NCBI GenBank assembly: GCA_029582165.1 | Contig: CM055884.1 | Location: 10,792,537-10,856,536, forward strand | Reading direction: 5' to 3' | Length of the DNA stretch: 64,000 bases | Source: Portulaca oleracea | Lineage: Eukaryota; Streptophyta; Magnoliopsida; Caryophyllales; Portulacaceae | Shown: positions 54,798 through 64,000 of the stretch, in pieces | How the letters are laid out: every line of letters begins with the position of its first letter | Position numbering within the stretch: position 1 is the first letter of the stretch | Translations under genes and position numbers: made by a program | Notes under the pieces: generated by a model | The model's input: only the letters and a program-made list of their open reading frames with translations | The model's database searches: none | Told to the model about the DNA's origin: nothing

Positions 54798-55059
54798 TTT
54801 CACTTTCTCTCTCCTCTCCCTCTCTTCCTCTCTCTCCTCTGGAATTTTGAATCTCTTTGACTGTTTTTCTTCTTCTTCTTCTTCTTCCTCCTCCTCCATT
54901 ACTACAAACACACCCAGAAAAACTAAACAGAAACAAGCTCACTCTTCCATACACAGAGAATCAAAGCAAGAAACCCAGTAAATATAGAGAGAGAAGAAGA
55001 AGAAGAAGAAGTTGCCGGAGTTGGGTCGCCGGCGGGAGGTTTTCCGGCAGTCAAATGTG
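54798..55059 (+). promoter_or_regulatory. Pyrimidine-rich 5' UTR of the PP2C gene with a start-stop element
   Basis: CT-rich patches (54800-54840 and 54866-54897) and a (GAA)n tract (54990-55012) are typical of plant core promoters and leaders. ATG at 55055 is immediately followed by TGA (55055-55060), and the TGA shares its A with the main ATG at 55060. The upstream ATG has a weak context (C at -3) while the main one is strong (G at -3 and +4). Confidence 0.5.
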
Positions 55060-58000
55060 ATGGGCAGCGGCTTCTCTCACTTGATCCCCTGCTTCAAACC
55101 GCCCCCTCTCCCCGACAACCACCGCCAAAAGGACGCCGGCGCCGGAGGCGCCGGCGGCGGTGACATCATCTTCACGGCGGAGCAGCCGTTGGACGAAACC
55201 TTAGGGCACTCCTTCTGCTACGTCCGCTCCTCCAACCGCTTCGTTTCTCCGACCGCCTCCGACCGCTTCCTCTCCCCCACCCACTCCCTCCGCTTCGACG
55301 CCTCCGCCGGCGCCGGCGACAGATCCGCCCCGGAAACCACCGCTTTCCGGTCGATCTCCGGCGCCTCCGTCAGCGCGAACACCTCCACTCCCAGGACGCT
55401 CAACTACGACGGCGGCGAGTACGGCGGCGCCGGTGGATACTCCGGCATCGACAATGGCGGAGGATTCGACTGCTCCGCCTCGTTCGCCGCCATCCCTCTG
55501 CAGCCCGTCCCAAGAGGAGAGGAGAACAACAACGAATCCTCATCTTCTGGATTCTTCCTATCCGGACCGATCGAACGTGGGGCCCTCTCCGGCCCTCTAG
55601 AACCTTCTGGAACCTCCGACGTCCCCTTCTCCGCCCCACTCGGCGGCGCGTACTACAAGAAGCGCCGGAAGAAGAGCTTCCCGGGGTTCAACTTCAAGAA
55701 CAAACTCTCCAGAAGCTTCTCCGAGAAGAAACGGCCATGGGTTGTCCCAGTTGAACGCAAGGAATCAAACGAAGGTGCGAATTTGAGGGTGAAAAGAGAG
55801 AATGAGGAGGAAGAAAAAAGTAACAGCAATGTTCAATGGGCATTGGGAAAAGCAGGGGAAGATAGGGTTCATGTGGTTGTATCTGAAGAACATGGATGGT
55901 TGTTTGTTGGGATTTATGATGGGTTTAATGGCCCTGATGCTCCTGAATTTTTGATGGGTCATTTGTATAAAGCTGTGTTTCATGAGCTTAAGGGGTTGTT
56001 TTGGGACAATGAGGAGGAGGGTAATTGTTGTAGTAGTAGTAGTAATCCTGTGGTTGTTCGAGAGCAGGAAAACGAGCCGAAGATCGGTGCGAATGAAGGG
56101 AAGAGGGTGACATTCGATGAATCCGAGGTTCAGAAGAAGGAAATCAGGAGGAAGTTGTGGGAGTTTTTGGCTGAGGACGATGCTGAAGACGGGCTGGATC
56201 TATCCGGGTCCGATAGGTTTGCATTTTCGGTAGATGATGCAGTTAGTGTTGTTAGCAATGCGGGTTCAGCTGTGAGTAGGCGATCGTTGTTGTTGTCGAA
56301 GTTGAAGCAGGGGTTGAGTAGGGGGAGAGATGGGCATGGTAGGAGTTTTTTTAGTTGGAGATTTGGGGTTGTAGAGGAGAAGGAAGAGGGTGATAAGGTA
56401 GATGGAGAGAATCGAGGGGTTGAAGAGGGCGAGCGAGGGTGTAGTAGTAGTAGTAGGAGTAGTAGGAAGAGAAAAACCGGCCCAGTTGATCATGAGTTGG
56501 TTTTGAGGGCGATGTCGCAGGCGCTCGAGAGGACCGAGAATGCGTATTTGGAGCTTACCGATAAGGTGATTGATCGGTACCCTGAGCTCGCGCTCATGGG
56601 TTCATGCTTGTTGGTTGTTTTGATGAGGGACGAGGATGTGTATGTGATGAATGTGGGGGATAGTCGGGCCATTGTCGCGCAGTTTGAGCCTCAAGAGGGG
56701 TGTTCGAATGTAGGAGGATCCAAGGAGGGCGATAGTGGGTCGAGTACAGAAGAAGGCATTGTTGAGGAGTCTGGTGAGAAGTCTAGGAATGTTGTAGCCG
56801 GTGAATTTCATGTACAAGGGATGATGAAATTGAACGCGTTGCAGCTCTCGACGGATCATAGCACCAGCATCGAAGAAGTAAGGGTTTATTGCATTGTTTG
56901 TTGTGCTGCATATGTCTTGTTATTGGCTTTTGGTTTATGTTCTGAACTTGGATGATGGTGGAACTTAGTCAAGTTACATTCTTTTAGGGTTAGGGTTTAG
57001 ATTCACTATTGCACCTGGTTTGCACATTATTGTATAAATCAAAATCAAAATCAAAACCAAAACCAATTGACCCAAGATTTAGAAACCGTTCGCTACCTAT
57101 AACTCCATGGGAAAGAAGCCTAAGAATGAGGTTTAATGAGGGATTTTAGTTTGTCACAGTCTAAGTTGAAAAACATAATCTTTTTCAACCATCCAGATTA
57201 TAGACGTTTTGCACACTGTATGATTTGCTCAATGTCAATGTGACTAGCTAGGAGAGTGAATTCACTGAAGTGAATTAATTGTCAACCTTAAAATCAGGGA
57301 ATTGTACATGTTATAGGGCAACAATTTTCAACTTATAGATAGACCTCTAGGAAAACATATTGAATGCTGTCATGAAGTTATGGCAGAACTGCAGAATGCC
57401 AGGACTGATTGTTTGATTAATATGAATGGTTGGTGTACTTCTTTGTTGGGTACATGTGATCGATTATGTATCTATTTTTCTGTGTTTTTTCCTTTTTCCG
57501 GGGTCCATGTTGATGATGCTTTGGCATCCTGAACCCTGGCGCAACATCCTTTATAGGTATATTAGATTGCATATTTTGCCAAAGCAGGAAATGATTCTAC
57601 CACGAGATATGAATTAGAAAGTTGAATGCAAGATAGGTCTAGGTATTTTCGACTTGTTCGCATAGTTATTAAAATCCCGATCCTGATATATGATCCTACT
57701 ATTTTATGACCCAAAATCCTCGATGCCATTCTACTATCTATATTTTGATCCACGGTTCTACGTGGGTTAATTTCGATCTTAACTACCCCATGGAGCCGAG
57801 TTAGGATCCTGATTCTAACTACCCCATTGAGAGAGCTTTTGTTGCTTTTATCCAGCGAGAATGAGTGAGTGAATGCTGTAGCATGGTCTGCATTCGCATT
57901 TTCTTTTTTTGTTGCAATAGGAATCGTGATTGACTGGTTCATAATAAAGATATTACGGGTGCTAAAATTACAAAGGAAAGCAATGAAATGGCGATTGTAA

Positions 58001-61000
58001 AGATAGAGTTTAGTGTTTGTTCAATGGTGCAGAAGTGTGTTAATGTGCATAAGTTGCTTTTGATTATCACATTCTGATGTCCTTGCTCAATTGTTTCATT
58101 CAGCTATCTCTTAGACTATCTATTACATCTTTCTGCTGTCATGACTCATGGGGGCTCTTCTCACATTGTTTATCGCAGTTTTTTTACATTTTTTATGAAA
58201 CCCAATTGGAGTACTTGTTTGAGGTTGCCTAGTAGGAAAACGATGTGTCCTTGGACAAGTACCCCGATTGGGAAAGGCCAAAAGGTGGTCCTATAGAGAT
58301 ATGTGAAGTCACCATCTTTGGAAAATACGGTTGCCTCCCTAACTGAATTCTAGTTGAAATTTGACAAATATAGATATCAAAATTTAGACCATAGTTACCA
58401 GGAATGCTGCCCGAGTCGTTAGTCCCGGAACGCGGGTCGCTAATTTTAACACAAATTTAGCCTAGTTTTGACTTTGGAACGTGGGTCACAGGCATATGTA
58501 GCGTTCCCGGTAACTATGATTTAGACCCAATCATCTACCCTTCCATTTTTAGTTGAAAATAGACAAACTTAGAAAATGCTGTTAATGTGATGGTACCGTG
58601 GGTACCTTTTCATAATGAAATAGGGGAAAAAAAACCGTTCTCCGGGTGTATTATGCTGGCGTTTAAGTTAGTTTCTTGCTTTGCAAAGGAGGTGCCTTTT
58701 CTAGGCTCATAGGGAGTAAATGTGTTGGTCTCTGAATGTTTTAGGGATTTGCTTCTCAATGACAATGGCAATTCTTACACCATATTTATTCTGTCAATGT
58801 TGTCATGATTGCCAATCACTTCTTGATAGTGCACCTTACAAAGTGTTTTGTAACTTTATTAACTTTAGCAAAAAAAAGATAGTGTGTTAGGTATGTTTCA
58901 CATCTGAACCTTTCCAATTTAGTGAGCCCTTTTCTTGCCTAGGCATTTCCACCATCTTGGCCTATGTTACTCGGACACGGGCACAGATACGGGTGTCAAA
59001 TTCTCCTTTTTCTTTCTGGGCAGATTTAGGGTTTAGGGTTTAGGGAAATGAATCTCGGTGCCTCGGTAACTAATGAAGGATGCTCCTTTGAAATACCATG
59101 GCAGTACAGAATCACGGAAATCTAACTCATTTGTTCATTGAAATACAGTAGCTTCACTTTACTCGCGCACCCAAGATAATAATGATAAATAGTATGCAAA
59201 AAAAAAAAAAAAAAAAACAGCTTCATGCGACCGAATTATTAACTTGTAAGAAGAATTTGCTAGATTTGATTCTGAGGCTCTGCACAGTAAGATGCAGCAG
59301 TGCCCTACGGCTTACCGCAAAGTATAAAAGTCTTTAGATATAATACGGTTTTGCTTAGGTGTCGAGTGCTACTTCTGAGAATCCTTATGGTTCTGATTAA
59401 ACTTCTCCTACATTAAGGGTTTGTTCTTTAGAGGGGTAAGGTAGTGTTAGGTGAAGGTTGGATTTGTTTGGATAAATGTTCGAAAAGTTTAGGGTTGAAA
59501 ATATGGGTAAGATGGATAAATGTGGATTATGTTGGGTAAATGGGGTATTTACCCATCTAAGTTACAGAGCCTAAGTTGATTCTTCTCTTGTCTGGCAGGC
59601 TCGGTATTGCTTATCGTTTGCTGAAATTCTTTTTATATAACGAATCTGCAGGAGGTTCTAAGAATCAAGCGCGAACATCCAGAAGATAATCAATGTATTG
59701 TCAATGATAGAGTTAAAGGTCGTCTCAAGGTTACTAGAGCGTTTGGAGCTGGATTTCTCAAGCAGGTATGCTATTTACTCATATGAACCACATCATTTAC
59801 TATGGTAACTTGTGGGTCCCGCCTTCTTGCCGCATGAGAAGATCCAAATATAGGTAGTTTTACCATCAATGAACATTACTATTTGCAGAGATTCCAAGCG
59901 ACTCACCAAAAGATTATTTTGAGGGAACATTTTGAAGTTGAAAATCCTTTCATGAAACATGACTACCGAGTACCAAGTTAAATTATAAATATCAAGGAAC
60001 TGTCTCTTTCAACACGAGTTTTGCAGCTAATACACATAGAAATGTCATTTGGTTCACTTATAGGTCAATGTTTGATTCACACAAAATCACGTCTATCTTA
60101 CTTGGACCTTGGAGTACCGGGAAAAGATAGGTTTCCATGTGTTTGATTTGGGTTATATTACAAATTAGATGGGATTAGGGGCCAACTTCTTGCTTGGTAG
60201 GCTATCTTTAGTAGGAGATCTAAGAAGATTGTTGTGGTTGTACCACATGTGACTTTTTGGAGTATTTGGTGAGAAGGGAATCGAAAGGTTTTCAAGGAGT
60301 TGGAACTCCTCTTTAGCGCTTGAAAGGCAATTTGATCAAGTCGCTCTTCTTTTGAGTTAATGTGGTAGATTTTGTGGGTAGTCTATATTTTGGTTGTACA
60401 TAATTTTGTATGATGCTAGGTAAGCATTTAAGTTTTTGATCCTATTATTAGTATAACCAATAAAACCAAAACCAATACCCCAAAATCCCGCCCATGCGAG
60501 GTGTGAAGGGGTCGAATGTAGTAGTCTTACCCCTAAATTTTGCAATTTAGAGAGACTGGTTCCAATTGACCCAAGATTTAGAAATTGTTTCCTACCTACA
60601 ACTCTATGGAAAAGAAGCATAGGAGGTTTAATGAGGCATTTTACTTCAGTCCATGACAATATAATTTTATGAAGATTTTGAGCAATTTCCTGTTCGTCAA
60701 ACACTTCAAGAAGGGTGAGTGACTTGATCCTTGCATTTTTTCAGGCCAAGTTTAATGATGCACTACTCGAGATGTTCAGGAACGAGTTCATTGGTGATGC
60801 ACCGTACGTATCATGTATTCCTTCACTCAGACACCACAAACTCGGCTCGAGAGACCAGTTTTTGGTGCTTTCATCAGACGGGCTGTATCAGTATCTGACC
60901 AATGAAGAAGTGGTTTCCTTTGTTGAAAACTTCATGGAGAGGTTCCCTGATGGAGATCCTGCTCAACATCTCATAGAGGAGCTCCTGAATCGAGCTGCCA

Positions 61001-61912
61001 AAAAAGCAGGTAATTTAACCCGGACCCTAATTTTTGCTCTATTGTACATCAGAATGTTCTGACAAATATTTTTCTTTGTTCTATTGTCCATCGGAATTGT
61101 TCAACCCGAAAAAAAATGGGATAATGATACCACTGTATAATCCAAATTTTAACAATGAGTCAATGACCGATTTGGCCGACCCAAATTTAACCCAAACCCT
61201 AATTTTTGCTGGTGCTAGTTGATAATTAGGGTTGTTGAAAACTGTCTGACCCAGATATCCGGTTCAGTCCCACCTGGAAAATTCGGTTATGCCTATTGTC
61301 TGAGTTATGGCATTGGCCCTTCGAATTTTGACTCCAATTTAAGCTTTGTCTGAATCATTCAACCTGGAAATAACCCATAAAAGCTCTGTATCGGATATCA
61401 TTTCTTGTCCGATGTCCGAAATGGCCTGAACCCAGAATTTTGACAACCCTAATCTAACCTAACACAACCTTCTGAAATAATTTCGATACATTTTCTGGTG
61501 TGTGATGAAGTTTGATGCTATAGATATTTTGCCCAAATCTTGACACTAATCCTTCTGATTTTGACTTTCACGTAGGTTTGTCCGAACTGTTCAACCTATA
61601 GAAATAACCCTTAAAAACTCCGTATCTGACATCAATTTTTCTCCGGCCTCCAAAAATGACTCAAACCCAGAATTTTGACAGCCCTATAACCGATATGTCA
61701 TTTTCAGCGCTATAATGAAGTTTGATACCGTAATTCTAGGTCTGATGTTCTGACATTTTTCTGATTATTATTCTCTGCTAAATTCAGGAATGGGACTTCA
61801 TGATTTGCTGGATATCCCACAAGGAGACCGACGCAAGTACCATGACGACGTTACTGTCATGGTGATCTCTCTCGAGGGCAGAATTTGGAAGTCTTCTGGA
61901 AAATATCCCTAA
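55060..61912 (+). CDS. PLL1-like: POLTERGEIST/PLL1-type protein phosphatase 2C (4 exons)
   Basis: Exons: 55060-56877, 59652-59765, 60745-61009, 61788-61912; GT-AG junctions, 773 residues, close to Arabidopsis PLL1. The N-terminus [12 protein letters not shown] offers Gly2 for myristoylation and Cys11 for palmitoylation, in line with plasma-membrane POL/PLL1. The family string [13 protein letters not shown] is at 43-55. PP2C motifs: [10 protein letters not shown] (metal-binding Asp287), [12 protein letters not shown] (Asp534), [11 protein letters not shown] (596-606), [24 protein letters not shown] (Asp689) and [14 protein letters not shown] (Asp752/753). As usual in the family, a long acidic insert (about 320-500) splits the catalytic domain. 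In Arabidopsis these enzymes act downstream of CLAVATA/WUSCHEL-type signalling in stem-cell specification. All exons are intact and the 2.8-kb first intron holds repeats. Confidence 0.93.
57055..57140 (+). repeat. Direct repeat shared by PP2C introns 1 and 2 (copy 1)
   Basis: ccaattgacccaagatttag and the following 65 bases recur, slightly changed, at 60562-60640 in intron 2. A dispersed repeat, not an exon duplication. Confidence 0.8.
57662..57820 (-). repeat. Dispersed repeat, copy 2, in PP2C intron 1
   Basis: Reverse complement of 35366-35526. Begins with the complement of gattttagtaactat and ends with that of gttagaatcaggatcct. Confidence 0.8.
58383..58532. mobile_element. Small fold-back element in PP2C intron 1
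   Basis: The left string accatagttacc(a)ggaa and the right string ttcccggtaactatgattt are inverted around about 110 bases of GC-containing DNA (cgcgggtcgc, cgtgggtcac). Confidence 0.6.
60562..60640 (+). repeat. Direct repeat shared by PP2C introns 1 and 2 (copy 2)
   Basis: See 57055-57140. It lies about 105 bases upstream of the acceptor of exon 3. Confidence 0.8.
61310..61760 (+). repeat. About 225-bp tandem duplication in PP2C intron 3
   Basis: Two diverged units share ttgtc.gaa..ttcaacct.gaaataaccc, ..ctc.gtatc.ga.atca.tt and ..cagaattttgaca.ccct.ta, then tgatgaagtttgat. The second unit ends just before the acceptor at 61787. Confidence 0.75.
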
Positions 61913-62752
61913 TCATCTCATTTTGTTCATACATATCTGCACAACTTCTGAAGATCCAATTCTCATGGGTCTGAAAAAGTAAATCTTGGGTGTCAATATG
62001 GTTAAAATTTTGGGGTAAAAATTTGGAGAACACAAAGAAGAGAGACCCAGAATTGGTACTGGATGTATGGATGAACAAATTGGGTGAAAAATTTTCTGGG
62101 TTAGGATTTTGTTGTGAATTTTAGAGGGGGGCCCTTTTTTTCTCTATTTTTTGAGGGTGTTTTTTAATTTTTTTAAAAAAAGTTTTCTCACTTGAGGATT
62201 TTGGTTAGGTAGGGTAGGTTGAGGCTCTTCAATTCATTTTTTGTATTCCTTTTTTTTTTAATTTAGAGGCAGAGAAGGGGGTTAAAGAAAAGTGTAACAA
62301 ATGGTGGGGTAAAAGAGGGGTTACAGCATCTGTAATTTTTAGCTGTGGATTTTCACCTAATGCAGTTTACAGCTGAAAAGTTTATACATCATCTTGGCTT
62401 CAGTTTTGTTCATGCAAATTTTTTTCTTACCTTTGGTGGTAGTTTTTATTAATTATTTATTCCCTCTCATTTTTCCTAGGTTGGAGACTATTCAATTAAC
62501 TATGTTGAGGTACCCTAAGTTTATAAAGTGAAAACCTTAAACCATTAAACTAGTCGTTCGACAAAATTTTGTACGACTCGAATATCTTAATTGTCCGATC
62601 TAGAAAAGTCCGGTTTGGTTCAAATTTGATTTTGAAATTGTCTGAATTGACCACAGATTCAGACACAATATTTCGCTGTTTTCTATAGTTCAAATTCGAT
62701 TTTGACCCGAATTTAGCTTCATTGAAATTGTCCGACCCTAAAACTGATGCGT
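61913..62752. other. 3' region of PP2C and spacer; no gene
   Basis: Probable 3' UTR followed by T-rich spacer between the convergent phosphatase and SufD genes. Confidence 0.5.
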
Positions 62753-62875
62753 ACATCAACTCAACTGAATTTTGACATTAATTGAATTGCTGACATCAAC
62801 TCAACCGAATTTTGACATTAATTGAATTTGACCCCCGAATTTTGACATTAACTGAATTTGACCCCCGAATTACCC
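62753..62875. repeat. Degenerate short tandem repeats
   Basis: Four copies of c.gaattttgacattaa.tgaat, two with the extra gacatcaactcaac and two with ttgaccccc. Lies just beyond the SufD stop codon, in its probable 3' flank. Confidence 0.85.
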
Positions 62876-62983
62876 GGACCCAAAGTTATTTTGACAGCAA
62901 ACTATGAACAACAAATGCAAACAACCAACAATTATTTGCCAAACACGGGTTTAAATGAAACTGATGATTGGAATCGTCATCGA

Positions 62984-63305
62984 TCAAGGGGTGGACGTCG
63001 CGAATGCAGGGTTGAGCAGCTCAGCAATGCGGCGCTTAGCCTTGTCCCTAATTCCTGTAAAGGGGATGCGGTCGATGACCTCGGCTCCAAAGGAGAAGAT
63101 GAGGGATTTTCTAGCTGTCTCCAAGTCGATGCCCCGGGCTTGGAAGTAAAACAGCTGGTCTTCTTCTAAGTCGCTTATGGCGGCCCCGTGGGAGCACTTG
63201 ACATCATCCGCAATGATTTGGAGATTCGGTTTCACATTCACTGTTGCTTGTGGCACCAGAAGAAGGCTCCTTGTTAGCTGCCCTGCATCTGTCTGCTGAG
63301 CATAT
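62984..63305 (-). CDS. SUFD: SufD (ABCI7) Fe-S cluster assembly protein, 3'-terminal exon
   Basis: Minus-strand exon ending in TGA at 62984. The frame carries YAQQTDAGQLTRSLLLVPQA, VNVKPNLQIIADDVKCSHGA, LEEDQLFYFQARGIDLETAR and FSFGAEVIDRI, the highly conserved C-terminal part of SufD. SufD joins SufB and SufC in the plastid Fe-S scaffold complex; the ADDVKCSHGA stretch contributes to the SufB-SufD interface. An acceptor CAG abuts the exon at 63306-63308, and the phase fits a split Arg codon before Tyr-Ala-Gln. Upstream exons would lie beyond 64000. No disruptions are seen, so this is likely a functional gene end rather than a retrocopy. It converges on the PP2C gene. Confidence 0.88.
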
Positions 63306-63308
63306 CTG

Positions 63309-63954
63309 GATTGAGGACAAGGAACGTGGGTCCACGAATTAGACAAACATTGTGTGTTGTGTGTTTGGTGTGCAATGGAAAATCAGAGTGTGTTGAAACC
63401 TCCAGAATACCCCTAATATAACAAAAGCCCCGAATATGACAAATCCGAACAATTACAAATAGAGTAATGTATATTTCCCCAGGATTTCAAGATGTAAACC
63501 AAACACTGTAAACTACACTTCCCTTTGTTCGATTGTGTTTAATGGAAGGGAAAATCTTGACGTAAGGCCCATTGTTTCACATTCAAACTCACTTTTTTTT
63601 TTTTGGGTGTGTGTGTGTGTGTTTTTTTTTTTTTTTGGGGGGGGGGGGGATCGGGGAAAATTATTCCCGGATTCTACCAAACACACCCCTATAGATATTG
63701 AAGGAACAGACATAAGCTGCCACGGTCAAACCAACTGTTGCATTTGAACCGTAAGTCTGATTCAAAGATGCTCTATATTTCAATTAGTTGGTGACACTAT
63801 GCTGAGTTCCTTTAGACTGTTGGCCAGACCGGTGGACCCTTAAACAAGTAACAACACAAAAGGTAAGGCATTCTAGGTTTGGACTTTGGACAAAAACCAG
63901 CCTTTTTGAAAAGTCAGTATTCAAGCCGGGAATTGTTTTTCAAATGAATCTTAT
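63309..63954 (-). other. Probable SufD intron; low-complexity tract
   Basis: No exon recognised. Contains a T-run / (GT)n / T-run / G-run block at about 63591-63649. Confidence 0.5.
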
Positions 63955-64000
63955 GGTGCGTTTGGTAGTTTCATGGGAAAGTTTTTCCCGGGAAAGATTT
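63955..64000. mobile_element. Start of a MITE-like element cut by the window edge
   Basis: ggtgcgtttggtagtttcat and the following ggaaag/ttcccgggaaag string resemble the GGTGCGTTTGG ends of hAT/Harbinger-type MITEs. Confidence 0.4.

Noticed and set aside
54581..55060. Upstream frames before the PP2C start, including one ending at the start codon
   Set aside because: They have no ATG start apart from the ATG at 55055 and consist of low-complexity Leu/Pro or Glu/Arg runs from CT- and GAA-rich leader DNA.
60357..60704. 115-codon minus-strand frame in PP2C intron 2
   Set aside because: It overlaps the intronic dispersed repeat, shows no protein motif and lies antisense to a well-supported intron.

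Overview
This is a nuclear genomic window from a flowering plant, most likely a eudicot. It has spliceosomal genes with plant-specific domain architecture, dense nested LTR retrotransposons, Stowaway/hAT/CACTA-type DNA elements and an endogenous plant pararetrovirus. I cannot name the species. Only about a sixth of the window is occupied by host genes.

Host genes. A 7-exon gene at 32199-34940 (+) encodes a 230-residue protein with an N-terminal ubiquitin-like region, two hydrophobic segments and a C-terminal SAYSvFN motif. A 4-exon gene at 55060-61912 (+) encodes a 773-residue POLTERGEIST/PLL1-type PP2C phosphatase. The 3'-terminal exon of a plastid SufD (ABCI7) gene lies at 62984-63305 (-), convergent with the phosphatase gene; the rest of it lies beyond the window. 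Broken fragments of an AN1 zinc-finger gene, a secreted-protein gene and a Raf-like kinase gene sit inside a tiny-LTR retroelement at 37.0-39.3 kb.

Layout. 1-1.8 kb: a hAT-like MITE end, a Copia LTR fragment and a CACTA terminus. 2364-5825: a 3.46-kb probable solo LTR with a perfect 5-bp target duplication. 5870-6541: a fold-back element. 6.5-30.2 kb: an AT-rich host repeat split by two large insertions. The first is a 13.6-kb Sirevirus-like Copia element (8607-22177, minus strand, TSD AAATG); it carries a solo LTR inside its reverse transcriptase (12516-17559), and that solo LTR is itself split by a pol-deleted Copia element of the same family (12844-16786, plus strand, TSD GATAC). The second is a 7.4-kb element (22652-30040) with long repeated inverted ends and a 10-bp target duplication, inside which lies an almost genome-length, degenerate caulimovirid (endogenous pararetrovirus). 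30.2-31.7 kb: a truncated Copia relative. 32.2-34.9 kb: the SAYSvFN gene. 37023-39319: a TRIM/SMART-type element with 69-bp LTRs carrying captured gene fragments. 39.3-54.7 kb: AT-rich, gene-free DNA with MITEs, fold-back elements and a LINE relic. 54.8-63.3 kb: the phosphatase and SufD genes.

The two most unusual objects are the pararetrovirus enclosed in fold-back transposon ends, with a 358-bp apparent family member at 43674-44031, and the 69-bp-LTR retroelement carrying pieces of at least two, probably three, host genes plus another LTR with PPT and PBS still attached. Both claims rest on inverted repeats and target duplications read directly from the sequence; family names come from motif recognition without a database search.
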